A stretch of 37,777 nucleotides of DNA from an uncultured Phascolarctobacterium sp. (GCA_905207485.1 CAJLLL010000014.1:1-37777), one strand, 5' to 3'. Numbered from the stretch's first letter, positions 8,012-16,688 are shown. Program-made: numbers and translations. The notes: generated from the sequence alone by a model not told the origin.

Positions 8012-8161
8012 ATGGAAAAGATTTGGCAGCAAAATAAAAGTGCATACTTTTTCGGCTTTAGCCAGGGCTACTTTTACTTTAGCGCTGGCCGTTTTGCATG
8101 CGTAAAATCTTATAGCAGTAACACCGTAAACAGATGCCTATACAACAGCCGCGGGCTGTAA
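8012..8161 (+). CDS. Aromatic-rich leader peptide (attenuator) of the aro operon
   Basis: A 49-codon ORF starts at ATG 8012 with AGGGTG about ten bases upstream, inside the transcript made by the promoter at 7949-7977. Residues 12-28 read YFFGFSQGYFYFSAGRF: nine of these 17 codons are Phe or Tyr, and Trp is at residue 5. The ORF stops 16 bases before an intrinsic terminator and 96 bases before aroF. A clustered run of regulatory codons in a short ORF ahead of a terminator is the pattern of ribosome-mediated attenuation (as in the pheA and trp leaders of enteric bacteria). Stalling when charged Phe or Tyr tRNA is short would favour read-through. The peptide is probably not a functional protein. 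Regulation is inferred; the codons, promoter and terminator are seen. Confidence 0.82.
   Translation: MEKIWQQNKSAYFFGFSQGYFYFSAGRFACVKSYSSNTVNRCLYNSRGL
8061..8089 (+). promoter_or_regulatory. Pause-type hairpin inside the aro leader ORF
   Basis: GCCAGGGCTA (8061-8070) pairs with TAGCGCTGGC (8080-8089) around a nine-base loop, with one G-G mismatch. It covers the codons of the densest Phe/Tyr run. Such an early hairpin usually pauses polymerase so that the ribosome can catch up. A possible antiterminator is AGATGCCT (8132-8139) with AGGCTTCT (8182-8189), seven of eight bases pairing, which would sequester the terminator's left arm. Confidence 0.5.
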
Positions 8162-8177
8162 AATTAATAAGTTTTTT

Positions 8178-8212
8178 AATCAGGCTTCTTATTACGAGGC
8201 CTGATTTTTTTT
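8178..8212 (+). terminator. Attenuator terminator upstream of aroF
   Basis: AATCAGGCTTC (8178-8188) pairs with GAGGCCTGATT (8196-8206), eleven pairs with one G-T, around a seven-base loop, followed by six T. It lies between the leader ORF and aroF, so it can only act by cutting expression of the aro operon. Confidence 0.88.
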
Positions 8213-8257
8213 ATAAGTTTAACCAAAAATTAAAATAATCTTAAAGGGGAGAAAAAC

Positions 8258-9271
8258 ATGGTAATTGTAATGAAACCCGGTACGCCGGAACAGGATTGGA
8301 AAAAAATTAAGGAAAATCTTGAAAGCAGAGGCTTTCAGATTAATGAAATAGTAGGCAGCGGGCAGACAATTTTAGGCGTTATTGGCGATACCAGCGCGCT
8401 GGATATGAACATGCTGAAAGTTAACGAATGCGTAGATAAAGTAATGCGTGTTCAGGAACCGTTTAAACGCGCCAACCGCAGCTTCCATCCGGAAGACAGT
8501 GTTATTGATGTCAGCGGCGTTAAGGTTGGCGGGCGCAGGCTTACAGTTATTGCAGGCCCGTGTTCAGTAGAAAACGAAAAACAGATTGTCGGCGTGGCAA
8601 AATCTGTAAAACTGGCAGGTGCGGCTATGCTGCGCGGCGGTGCATTCAAACCCCGCACTTCTCCATACTCTTTCCAGGGCTTAAAAGAAGAAGGCCTTGA
8701 CCTTTTGAAAATTGCCCGTAAGGAAACAGGGCTGCCGATAGTAACGGAAATTATGTCTGCAAGAATGTTGGAACGTTTTGTGGAAGATGTTGATTTGATT
8801 CAGGTTGGCGCACGCAACATGCAGAATTTTGAACTGCTGAAAGAACTTGGCAGAACCAATGTGCCGGTGCTGTTAAAGCGCGGCCTTTCTGCAACGATTG
8901 AAGAGTGGCTGATGGCTGCTGAATACATTATGGCGGGCGGCAATGAAAATGTAATTTTATGTGAACGCGGCATCCGTACTTTTGAAACTTACACCCGCAA
9001 CACGCTTGATTTAAGCGCCATTCCGGCAGTTAAAAAATTGAGCCATTTGCCGGTTATTGTAGACCCGAGCCATGCCGCAGGTTTGTGGTGGATGGTTGAG
9101 CCGATGGCTAAAGCTGCCATTGCCGCCGGCGCGGACGGACTTATTATTGAAGTGCATAACGACCCGGAACATGCTTTGTGCGATGGAGCGCAATCGCTTA
9201 AACCTGAACGCTTTGCACGTTTGATGGGCGAATTAAGCGGTATTGCCAAAATTGTCGGCAGAGAGCTTTGA
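8258..9271 (+). CDS. aroF: 3-deoxy-7-phosphoheptulonate (DAHP) synthase, type I-beta
   Basis: This 337-aa enzyme condenses phosphoenolpyruvate and erythrose-4-phosphate, the first step to chorismate. Residues 1-70 form a ferredoxin-like N-terminal domain (MVIVMKPGTPEQDWKKI) that in Thermotoga-type enzymes mediates feedback inhibition. The catalytic barrel shows IAGPCSVEN (about residue 98), GGAFKPRTSPYSFQG, LLKRGLSATIEEW, LCERGIRTFETYTRNTLDL and VDPSHAAG. AAAGGGGA lies eight bases before the ATG. It is the first structural gene after the attenuator, as expected for the committed step. Which aromatic amino acid inhibits it cannot be read from sequence. Confidence 0.95.
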   Translation: MVIVMKPGTPEQDWKKIKENLESRGFQINEIVGSGQTILGVIGDTSALDMNMLKVNECVDKVMRVQEPFKRANRSFHPEDSVIDVSGVKVGGRRLTVIAGPCSVENEKQIVGVAKSVKLAGAAMLRGGAFKPRTSPYSFQGLKEEGLDLLKIARKETGLPIVTEIMSARMLERFVEDVDLIQVGARNMQNFELLKELGRTNVPVLLKRGLSATIEEWLMAAEYIMAGGNENVILCERGIRTFETYTRNTLDLSAIPAVKKLSHLPVIVDPSHAAGLWWMVEPMAKAAIAAGADGLIIEVHNDPEHALCDGAQSLKPERFARLMGELSGIAKIVGREL

Positions 9272-9317
9272 TATATAGTATAATTTGCAGTATGGAAGTA
9301 TAGAAGGAGTGACGTTT

Positions 9318-10190
9318 GTGGAAGCAGGCTTTGGCAGCAAATTAAAGGAGCAGTGTTTTGCCATAATCGGTTTGGGGCTGATGGGCGGCTCGTACGCCAA
9401 AGCCTTACGGCGGCTTGGGGTTAAAAATATTATTGGCGTTGATACTGATGCACAGGTATTGAGGGCTGCAAAAGTAGATGGAGTTATTGATAGTTTTCAT
9501 CGTGAAGCAGGTGCATGTTTGCTACAGGCAGATGTAATTATTTGCTGCGTTTACCAGAAGGCCGTTACGGAATTTTTGCAGCAGGCCGCACCGTTTATTA
9601 AACGCGGCGCACTGATTACGGACATTGCCGGGCGAAAAGGCAGCCTGCCTTATGATGCCCAGCGTATTGTGCCGGAAGGTGCGGAATTTATTTCCGGACA
9701 TCCGATGGCAGGGCGGCAGGGCAGTGGTTACGCAATGTCGCAGGCAGAAATTTTTGACGGCGCCAATTACCTTGTGGTGCCAACTAAAAATAACAGCAAA
9801 AACGCTGCGGGATGGCTGAAAAATTTTGCCTTGGCACTTGGCTGCGGGCATGTGGAAGTAATTGAACCGGAACAGCACGATAAAATAATTGCCTACACCA
9901 GCAACCTGCCGCATGCTGTTGCCGCAGCGCTTATTAACAGCGACCGTTACAGCGGAAAAAGCTGCTGGTTTATTGGCGGAGGTTTTCGTGATGTTACGCG
10001 CATAGCCGATATTAACGCTGTTTTATGGAGCAGTCTGTTTTTGGAAAACAGCGGCAATGTGCTGGAAGAACTGGCGAATTTTAAAGAGCAGATTGAAATA
10101 ATGCAAAAGCTGATTGCAGATAATGATAAAGATGGATTGGAACGCTTTTTGCATGCGGCCTGCTGCCACAGGAAGGAAATAGTTTTATGA
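9318..10190 (+). CDS. tyrA: Prephenate dehydrogenase
   Basis: This 290-aa enzyme oxidatively decarboxylates prephenate to 4-hydroxyphenylpyruvate on the tyrosine branch. It has an NAD-binding Rossmann opening (AIIGLGLMGGSYAKALRRLG), ISGHPMAGRQGSGY, and the C-terminal helical domain with HDKIIAYTSNLPHAVAAAL, as in TyrA. No ACT domain is present, so Tyr regulation would fall on other points. I chose the GTG at 9318, eight bases after AAGGAG; an in-frame TTG at 9285 lacks a site. A weak TATAAT at 9279-9284 hints at an internal promoter. Its stop overlaps aroB by ATGA. Confidence 0.9.
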   Translation: MEAGFGSKLKEQCFAIIGLGLMGGSYAKALRRLGVKNIIGVDTDAQVLRAAKVDGVIDSFHREAGACLLQADVIICCVYQKAVTEFLQQAAPFIKRGALITDIAGRKGSLPYDAQRIVPEGAEFISGHPMAGRQGSGYAMSQAEIFDGANYLVVPTKNNSKNAAGWLKNFALALGCGHVEVIEPEQHDKIIAYTSNLPHAVAAALINSDRYSGKSCWFIGGGFRDVTRIADINAVLWSSLFLENSGNVLEELANFKEQIEIMQKLIADNDKDGLERFLHAACCHRKEIVL

Positions 10191-11257
10191 GTATCATTAA
10201 TGTAAATTTGGGTGCAAAATCCTATCAGATAGAAATTGCTGCCGGGCTTCTGGATAAAGCCGGAGAAAAAATCCGTGCAGTAAACTCGAAAGCGCAGCGT
10301 GCGGCAATTATCAGCGACAGTAATGTTGATGCGCTATACGGAGAACGTATGCAGCAGGCGCTTGAAAAAAGCGGTTTTGCTGCAACGCGCATTGTATTTC
10401 CGGCAGGAGAAAAAAGCAAATGCCTGGCAGAACTTGCCAAAATTTATGACAGGCTTAGTGAAGCTGGCATTACACGCAGCGATTTGGTAGTAGCTTTGGG
10501 CGGCGGTGTTACCGGAGACCTTGGTGGTTTTGCGGCAGCAACTTTTTTGCGCGGCGTAGATTATGTGCAGGTGCCGACATCTTTGCTTGCGCAAATTGAC
10601 AGCAGCGTTGGCGGCAAAGTAGCGGTTGATTTGCCTGCCGGTAAAAATCTTGTAGGCAATTTTTATCAGCCTAAATTGGTGCTGATTGATACGGAACTTT
10701 TAAAAACTCTGCCCGTACGCTTTTTGCATGATGGACTGGCTGAAGCCGTTAAATACGGCTGCATCCGTGATAAAGTACTGTTTGACCAGATTGCCTCTAC
10801 GCGGGATGACGAAGAACTGCTGGGTAATATCGGCAGCATTGTGGAACGCTGCTGTGCGATTAAAGCAGAAATTGTAGAACATGATGAATTTGACACCGGT
10901 GAACGTATGGTGCTGAATTTTGGACATACAATCGGGCATGCGGTAGAAAAATGCTGCGGATATGCAACTTATACTCATGGAGAAGCGGTTGGCATAGGCA
11001 TGGTGCTGCTCACAAGGCAGACAGAACAGCTTGGGCTTACTAAAAAAGGTACGGCAGAAGCAATAGAAAATCTGCTGAAAAAATATAATCTGCCTGTTGA
11101 TGCGCCATATGCTGAAACAGATTTAATGGCAGGTATCGGCATGGATAAAAAGAAAAGCGGCAGCAGCATTACTTTAATTATTTTAAAGGAAATTGGCAGC
11201 AGCTTTTTGCAAAAAACTGACTGGCATGATTTGCCGTCTTATGTTAAACGGAGTTAA
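10187..11257 (+). CDS. aroB: 3-dehydroquinate synthase
   Basis: This 356-aa enzyme closes DAHP to 3-dehydroquinate using NAD and a metal. The sequence shows VALGGGVTGDLGGFAAATFLRG, PTSLLAQIDSSVGGKVAVD, GKNLVGNFYQPKLVLID, the metal-ligand Glu in GLAEAVKYGCI and His residues in NFGHTIGHAVE and THGEAVGIGM. Length and motif order are canonical. It overlaps tyrA at its start and is followed two bases later by aroA. Confidence 0.95.
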   Translation: MSIINVNLGAKSYQIEIAAGLLDKAGEKIRAVNSKAQRAAIISDSNVDALYGERMQQALEKSGFAATRIVFPAGEKSKCLAELAKIYDRLSEAGITRSDLVVALGGGVTGDLGGFAAATFLRGVDYVQVPTSLLAQIDSSVGGKVAVDLPAGKNLVGNFYQPKLVLIDTELLKTLPVRFLHDGLAEAVKYGCIRDKVLFDQIASTRDDEELLGNIGSIVERCCAIKAEIVEHDEFDTGERMVLNFGHTIGHAVEKCCGYATYTHGEAVGIGMVLLTRQTEQLGLTKKGTAEAIENLLKKYNLPVDAPYAETDLMAGIGMDKKKSGSSITLIILKEIGSSFLQKTDWHDLPSYVKRS

Positions 11258-11259
11258 TT

Positions 11260-12555
11260 ATGGCAAAGGTAAAAATACATCCCGGTGCGATTGCGGGCGA
11301 AGTTAATGTGCCTTCATCCAAAAGCATGGGGCACCGCGAAATTATTTGCGCAGCGCTTGCGCATGGCATAAGCATAATTGATAACATAAGCATGTCGGCT
11401 GACATTGAAGCAACACTGCGCTGTTTAAATGCGCTTGGCGTTAAATCCGAACTGACAGCAAGCAAATTTAAAGGGCGCAGCGCAGTAAAAATTTACGGTA
11501 CAGGTATGGTTAAGGCAACAGGTGCTGTATGCGACTGCGGGGAATCCGGTTCAACTTTGCGTTTTTTATTGCCTTTGGGCGCATTATGCGGAGAACCGGT
11601 TACATTTTGCGGTGCCGGACGTTTGGGAGAAAGACCGCTGAAACCTTATTATGATATTTTTACTGAACAAGGCGTAAAATACAGCCCTTCACAAGGCTTG
11701 CCGGTAACGGTGGAAGGCAGACTGAAAAGCGGAGTTTTCAAACTGCCGGGCAATGTCAGTTCACAGTTTGTATCAGGGCTGTTATTTGCATTGCCGCTGC
11801 TTGAAGGAGATTCTGAAATTATCATTACAACGACGCTTGAGTCTCAGAGTTATATTGATTTAACTTTAGCGGCGCTTGGCAAATATGGCATAAAAGTGGT
11901 GAATAATAATTACCGCAGTTTTGGTATTGCCGGCGGACAGCAATACCAACCCGGCAATGCCGATGTTGAGGGAGACTGGTCGCAGGCGGCGTTTTGGCTT
12001 GTGGCAGGATGCCTTAACGGAAATATTTATTGCGGCGGTGCCGATGTAAATTCACTGCAGGGCGACAGAGTGGTAAAAGATATTTTAACTGCAATGGGCG
12101 GCAGTATTACACAGGAAAAAGGCGGACTGAAAGCAGTAAAAAGCACCCTGCAAGGAACAGTTATTGATGCTGCGGACTGTCCTGACATCATACCGGTGCT
12201 GACAGTGGCAGCGGCTGTGGCAGATGGAACTACGACAATTATTAATGCCGGGCGTTTACGTATTAAAGAATGTGACCGCCTGCATGCGATTGCTGCTGAA
12301 CTGAATAAGCTTGGGGCAGACGTTGAGGAAAAAGAAGCAAGCCTTGTTATCAATGGCAGGCCGCATGGGCTGCGCGGCGGTTGTGTATCGGCATGGAACG
12401 ACCACCGCATTGCCATGAGTATGGCTGTGGCAAGCCTCGTTTGCAGAGAACCGGTAGTTATAGAAGGCAGCGAAAGCGTAAAAAAATCATATCCAACTTT
12501 CTGGCAGGATTTTGTAATGCTTGGCGGCAGGATGGAACAGGGAGAAAATTTATGA
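11260..12555 (+). CDS. aroA: 5-enolpyruvylshikimate-3-phosphate synthase
   Basis: This 431-aa enzyme transfers enolpyruvyl from PEP to shikimate-3-phosphate. It has the shikimate-binding start VPSSKSMGHREIICAAL, CGESGSTLRFLLPLGAL, the hinge LPGNVSSQFVSGLLFALPLL, EGDWSQAAFWLV, RLRIKECDRLHAI and WNDHRIAMSMAVASL. The GESGSTLRFLLP form of the PEP site differs from the NAGTAMR of enteric enzymes and is the type I associate with Clostridia and relatives. The gene sits between aroB (two-base gap) and aroC (four-base overlap). Confidence 0.95.
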   Translation: MAKVKIHPGAIAGEVNVPSSKSMGHREIICAALAHGISIIDNISMSADIEATLRCLNALGVKSELTASKFKGRSAVKIYGTGMVKATGAVCDCGESGSTLRFLLPLGALCGEPVTFCGAGRLGERPLKPYYDIFTEQGVKYSPSQGLPVTVEGRLKSGVFKLPGNVSSQFVSGLLFALPLLEGDSEIIITTTLESQSYIDLTLAALGKYGIKVVNNNYRSFGIAGGQQYQPGNADVEGDWSQAAFWLVAGCLNGNIYCGGADVNSLQGDRVVKDILTAMGGSITQEKGGLKAVKSTLQGTVIDAADCPDIIPVLTVAAAVADGTTTIINAGRLRIKECDRLHAIAAELNKLGADVEEKEASLVINGRPHGLRGGCVSAWNDHRIAMSMAVASLVCREPVVIEGSESVKKSYPTFWQDFVMLGGRMEQGENL

Positions 12556-13637
12556 CGGCGACATTTGGCGAAAAAATAAAACTGACGATTTTTGGGGAAT
12601 CACACGGACCGGCAATTGGCTGCGTAATTGATGGTTTGCCGCCGGGAGCAGAGCTTTATTTGGAAGCGGTAAAAGCGGAAATGCAGCGGCGCGCGCCGGG
12701 TAAAAGCAAGCTGGCAACGGCGCGGCAGGAAAAAGATGCTTTTATTATTCAAAGCGGTTTTTTTGAAGGCAAAACCACAGGTACGCCGATGTGTGTGCTG
12801 ATACCAAACAGTGACCAGCATTCCGGCGATTACAGTAAGCTGAAAAATGTAATGCGTCCCGGCCATGCCGATTACAGCGGCAAAGTTAAATATAAAGGCT
12901 TTAACGATTACCGGGGCGGCGGGCATTTTTCCGGGCGTTTAACCGCGCCTTTGGTTTTTGTGGGTGCAGTTGCCAAACAGCTTTTGGCACAGTACGGTAT
13001 TTATGTAGGTGCGCATATAGCATCTGTATGGAATGTGCAGGATAAAATGTTTAATCCGTTGGGTGAAAGCGCAGCATTTTTGCAGGAACTTGCCCAAAAA
13101 TCATTTCCGGTGATTGATGATGCTGCCGGAAATGATATGCAGCAGCTTATTTTGGCTGCTAAGCAAAGCTGTGATTCTGTTGGCGGCATAATTGAGTGCA
13201 TGGCTGTTAATATGCCCGCCGGTGTGGGCGAACCGTTTTTCGATTCGCTTGAAAGCCGCCTTGCCCATGCGTTGTTCAGCGTACCTGCCGTAAAAGGCAT
13301 TGAATTTGGCAAAGGTTTTGCACTTGCGCAGATGCCGGGCAGTGAAGCTAACGACCAAATGTACTATGATAACGGGGCTGTTAAGACCTATACCAATAAT
13401 AACGGCGGTATTACAGGCGGTATTTCCAACGGCATGCCCGTATGCTTTAAGGTCGCCGTAAAACCTACGCCAAGCATTGCCAAAGTGCAGAAAACTATTG
13501 ATATAAGCAGCGGTGAAAATACAGAACTGGTAATTACAGGACGGCACGACCCATGCATTGTGCAGCGTGCTGTACCGGTGATAGAAGGTGTGGCGGCATG
13601 GGTGATTTTGGATATGTTGCTTGCCGGGGAGAGATAA
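12552..13637 (+). CDS. aroC: Chorismate synthase
   Basis: This 361-aa enzyme removes phosphate from EPSP to form chorismate, needing reduced FMN. Motifs are FGESHGPAIGCVIDGLPPG at the start, RPGHADYSGKVKYKGFNDYR, GGGHFSGRLTAPLVFVGAVAK, NNNGGITGGISNGMPV and RHDPCIVQRAVPVIEGV. A longer frame runs upstream into aroA, but the ATG at 12552 overlaps the aroA stop in the ATGA manner and matches the family start, so I used it. The following pheA starts one base after its stop. Confidence 0.95.
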   Translation: MTATFGEKIKLTIFGESHGPAIGCVIDGLPPGAELYLEAVKAEMQRRAPGKSKLATARQEKDAFIIQSGFFEGKTTGTPMCVLIPNSDQHSGDYSKLKNVMRPGHADYSGKVKYKGFNDYRGGGHFSGRLTAPLVFVGAVAKQLLAQYGIYVGAHIASVWNVQDKMFNPLGESAAFLQELAQKSFPVIDDAAGNDMQQLILAAKQSCDSVGGIIECMAVNMPAGVGEPFFDSLESRLAHALFSVPAVKGIEFGKGFALAQMPGSEANDQMYYDNGAVKTYTNNNGGITGGISNGMPVCFKVAVKPTPSIAKVQKTIDISSGENTELVITGRHDPCIVQRAVPVIEGVAAWVILDMLLAGER

Positions 13638-13638
13638 G

Positions 13639-14769
13639 ATGACGGAAAAACTTGATTTGGAAGCTATACGCCGCGAAATTGACGAAGCGGATAAAATATT
13701 AATAAATGCCTTTGAACGCCGGCTTAACGCGGTATTAAAAGTGGCAGAATATAAAAAAGCCAACAACATGCCTGTACGTGACCGTGCGCGTGAACTTAAA
13801 GTTATAGTCAAAGCGCAGGCGCTTTTGCAAAATAAAAATTATGCTCCTGCAGCGGTCGATTTAATGGAAGGCATTATGGCCATAGCACGTGGCATGGAAG
13901 AAAAAGAACTGCAAAGCGATGTAAAAACAAGCCCTGCTTTTGATGTTGGTTGTTTTGGCGTGGAAGGTTCGTACAGCCATAAGGCAATGGAAGAATATTT
14001 TGCCGGACAGAATATTAACCGCCATTATTACGGTGTGTTTGAAGATGTTGTAAAAGCCGTTAAAAATGGAGAAATCCGTTACGGCGTACTGCCGGTGGAA
14101 AATTCTTCGACTGGCGGCATAACTGAGGTATATGACCTTTTGCGCCATTACGGATGTTATATCACCGGTGAAAAATGCGTAAAAATAGAACATAATTTAA
14201 TGGCGCTGCCGGGAGCTTCTCTTAGCGGTATTACCGAAGTTTATTCCCATCCGCAGGGGTTTGCGCAATGCAAGGAATTTTTTGCCGAATATCCGCAAAT
14301 GAAGCAGGTGCCGTATTACAGCACATCTAAAAGCGCGGAAGCCGTTAAGGAAAGCGGCAGCCTGCATTTGGCTGCGGTGGCGGGCAAACAGGCAGCAGAA
14401 TTGTATGGGCTGCAAATTTTAGCGGCCAACATTAACTACAATGGCAATAACACAACCCGTTTTATTATTATTGCCAATGAAGCCGAGCACAAAGCCGATG
14501 CCGATAAAATTACGCTTGTTATTGCCGTTAAGCACGAGCCGGGTTCGCTATACCGTGTACTTGGATATTTTTACCACAGCGGGTTAAACCTTACTAACCT
14601 GGAATCACGCCCTATTGAAGGAAAATCGTGGGAATATTTCTTCCATATTGATTTAATGGGCAATTTAGCAGATACCAATGTACAGGAAACAGTAAATATG
14701 TTGAGAGATAACTGCGCTTATTTTAAAATTTTGGGCAACTACCGCAGTGATATGAGGCAGGAGAGATAA
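13639..14769 (+). CDS. pheA: Bifunctional chorismate mutase / prephenate dehydratase
   Basis: This 376-aa protein has an AroQ-type chorismate mutase helix bundle (residues about 5-95, RREIDEADKILINAFERRL and VAEYKKANNMPVRDRAREL), a prephenate dehydratase domain (about 105-285, GVEGSYSHKAMEEYF, PVENSSTGGITEVYDLL and the catalytic TRF in NNTTRFIII) and a C-terminal ACT domain (about 293-370) with GSLYRVLGYF and ESRP, the Phe-binding signature. It makes phenylpyruvate from chorismate and is probably feedback-inhibited by Phe. The ATG at 13639 follows GGGAGAG; the in-frame upstream frame belongs to the aroC tail. Confidence 0.95.
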   Translation: MTEKLDLEAIRREIDEADKILINAFERRLNAVLKVAEYKKANNMPVRDRARELKVIVKAQALLQNKNYAPAAVDLMEGIMAIARGMEEKELQSDVKTSPAFDVGCFGVEGSYSHKAMEEYFAGQNINRHYYGVFEDVVKAVKNGEIRYGVLPVENSSTGGITEVYDLLRHYGCYITGEKCVKIEHNLMALPGASLSGITEVYSHPQGFAQCKEFFAEYPQMKQVPYYSTSKSAEAVKESGSLHLAAVAGKQAAELYGLQILAANINYNGNNTTRFIIIANEAEHKADADKITLVIAVKHEPGSLYRVLGYFYHSGLNLTNLESRPIEGKSWEYFFHIDLMGNLADTNVQETVNMLRDNCAYFKILGNYRSDMRQER

Positions 14770-14771
14770 TT

Positions 14772-15593
14772 ATGCAGCATTTTGCTTTATTGGGCGCTAA
14801 ATTGGGGCATAGCCTGTCACCGCAAATTCATCAGCTTATTTTTGATGAAATTGGGCTTGCCGCTGATTATAAATTAATAGAACTGCCAACGGAAGCACTG
14901 ACAACGGAACTGCCAAAAATAGCTGAACATTATAATGGCGTTAATGTAACCATTCCGCATAAAATAAATGTAATGCCGTTTTTAGACAATATAGCCGGAG
15001 AAGCAAAGGCTATTGGTGCGGTAAATACCATAGATTTTAAAAATGGTATGAGCTGCGGCTACAATACTGACTGGCTTGGTTTTGGCATGATGCTTGAATA
15101 TTACGGCATAGAAATTTGCGGAAAAAAAGCTGCGGTAATGGGATTTGGCGGCGCATCACGTGCCGTGTTGCAGTATCTTGCCAAAGGCAATGCCGCTGAA
15201 ATTTTGCTGGTATCACGCACTCCGCAGTCCATACCGCAGGAAGTTTTAAATATCTGTGGCAGCATTAAAGTGCGCTGCCTTGATTACAATGGGCTTTCTG
15301 CCGAAAACGGTGACATCATCATAAATTGCACTCCTGTGGGAATGTATCCCAAAACAGGCATTAGCCCTGTTGGTGCAGATGTGGTTAAAAATTTTTCAGC
15401 AGCGGTCGATTTAATTTATAATCCTGCGGAAACGGAGTTTTTGCGGCTTGCGCGCAGTGAAGGAAAACTTGCCGTTAACGGACTTTTAATGCTTGCCGCG
15501 CAGGCAGTAGCAGCGCAGGAAATTTGGCAGGGGCGCACGCTTGGGACAGATTTGGCTGTAAAAATTATGCAGAAACTGGAGCGTGCATTATGA
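14772..15593 (+). CDS. aroE: Shikimate dehydrogenase
   Basis: This 273-aa NADPH enzyme reduces 3-dehydroshikimate. It shows the substrate-binding GAKLGHSLSPQIHQLIFDE, the catalytic Lys in GVNVTIPHKINVMPFLD, GAVNTIDF, CGYNTDWLGFGMMLE, a nucleotide-binding AAVMGFGGASRAVLQYL and INCTPVGMYP, all in canonical order. CAGGAGAG lies just upstream. Its stop overlaps the aroK start by four bases. Confidence 0.95.
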   Translation: MQHFALLGAKLGHSLSPQIHQLIFDEIGLAADYKLIELPTEALTTELPKIAEHYNGVNVTIPHKINVMPFLDNIAGEAKAIGAVNTIDFKNGMSCGYNTDWLGFGMMLEYYGIEICGKKAAVMGFGGASRAVLQYLAKGNAAEILLVSRTPQSIPQEVLNICGSIKVRCLDYNGLSAENGDIIINCTPVGMYPKTGISPVGADVVKNFSAAVDLIYNPAETEFLRLARSEGKLAVNGLLMLAAQAVAAQEIWQGRTLGTDLAVKIMQKLERAL

Positions 15594-16090
15594 AAAATAT
15601 AGTATTGATAGGTATGCCTGGCTGTGGTAAAACAACGCTTGGTAAAATGCTTGCAGCACGTCTTGGCATGGATTTTTATGATGCAGATGATGTTTTGGAA
15701 GAACGTGAGCCTTATACAATTAAGGAGTTTTTTGCACAGGGCGAGGATAAATTCCGTGATGCGGAACAGCGTACCGCAGAATATCTGGCTCATAAAACAG
15801 GCTGTGTTATTGCGGCCGGTGGCGGTGTAGTAAAACGCAATGCAAGCATGCAGGCATATCAGAAAACAGCTTGCATAATTTTTATTAACCGTCCTCCGGA
15901 AGCTATTGCCGGCGACGTGGAAATAAAATCGCGGCCGCTTTTGGCAGACGGCGTGCAGCGTATTTTTGAACTGTACAATGAACGCATAGATTTATACCAA
16001 AAGTACGCCGATTATACAGTGCATAACATAAACGGAGTTGAAGACGCTTTAAAACAGCTATTACAAATTGCCGGGGAGATGGAAAAATGA
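15590..16090 (+). CDS. aroK: Shikimate kinase
   Basis: This 166-aa kinase phosphorylates shikimate. It has Walker A IGMPGCGKTTLGK (residues about 6-18), DADDVLEE with the shikimate-binding Asp, KFRDAEQRT with the substrate Arg, the Gly-rich VIAAGGGVVKR and a short lid with SRPLLADG. Length is canonical. The longer in-frame ORF upstream lies inside aroE; the ATG at 15590 overlapping the aroE stop is the natural start. It also overlaps aroQ by ATGA. Confidence 0.94.
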   Translation: MKNIVLIGMPGCGKTTLGKMLAARLGMDFYDADDVLEEREPYTIKEFFAQGEDKFRDAEQRTAEYLAHKTGCVIAAGGGVVKRNASMQAYQKTACIIFINRPPEAIAGDVEIKSRPLLADGVQRIFELYNERIDLYQKYADYTVHNINGVEDALKQLLQIAGEMEK

Positions 16091-16527
16091 AGAATATTCT
16101 TGTTATCAACGGGCCTAATATAAATTTGCTGGGCATTCGTGAGAAAAATGTTTACGGCGCAAAAAATTATGATGATTTATGTGCGTTTATTTTGCAGCAG
16201 GCAGAAGAAATAGGTGTAAATGTAAAAATCTGCCAAAGCAATTATGAAGGTGAAATAGTAACTTTTATACAGGAGGCTTACGGCAGGTATGACGGTATTG
16301 TAATTAATCCTGCTGCCTACACGCATTACAGCGTGGCAATTTTAGATGCCCTTAAAGGCGTGGCATTGCCTGCTGTTGAAGTTCATTTGAGCAATGTGCA
16401 TGCTCGTGAAGAATTCCGCCATAAATCTGTAACTGCTCCGGCCTGCCTTGGCCAGATATGCGGCCTTGGTTTTATGGGCTATGCTTTGGCAATGCGCGCA
16501 CTGGCTGCGCTGCCTGAAAATAAATAA
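16087..16527 (+). CDS. aroQ: 3-dehydroquinate dehydratase, type II
   Basis: This 146-aa enzyme dehydrates 3-dehydroquinate. It begins INGPNINLLGIREKNVYG with the catalytic Tyr and Arg, continues with QSNYEGEIVTFIQEAY, VINPAAYTHYSVAILDAL, and EVHLSNVHAREEFRHKSV with the catalytic His, then GQICGLGFMGYALAMRAL. This is the type II (dodecameric) family. It is the last gene of the aro operon; a terminator follows 16 bases later. With it, all seven chorismate steps are encoded in this operon. Confidence 0.95.
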   Translation: MKNILVINGPNINLLGIREKNVYGAKNYDDLCAFILQQAEEIGVNVKICQSNYEGEIVTFIQEAYGRYDGIVINPAAYTHYSVAILDALKGVALPAVEVHLSNVHAREEFRHKSVTAPACLGQICGLGFMGYALAMRALAALPENK

Positions 16528-16543
16528 ATATAAATTGCCAGTG

Positions 16544-16572
16544 GCTGATGCTGTAACGGCATCAGCTTTTTT
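16544..16572 (+). terminator. Intrinsic terminator of the aro operon
   Basis: GCTGATGC (16544-16551) pairs with GCATCAGC (16559-16566) around a seven-base loop, followed by six T. Confidence 0.88.
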
Positions 16573-16688
16573 GTTGCCGAATGTATTATAATTTGTGGTA
16601 CAGCAACAAAATTTAACAATTTTATAGAAAAACATGTGTTAATGTAGTAAAATAAATAATACATTGCATATTAAGGTGGGCTATTTTT

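Noticed and set aside
7887..8257. T-box riboswitch ahead of aroF
   Set aside because: The conserved T-box bulge sequence and antiterminator are not found; the leader peptide explains the region better.
16573..16688. SAM riboswitch ahead of metF
   Set aside because: Too little space remains after the aro terminator, and no S-box core was seen; AAGGTGGG is simply the ribosome binding site.
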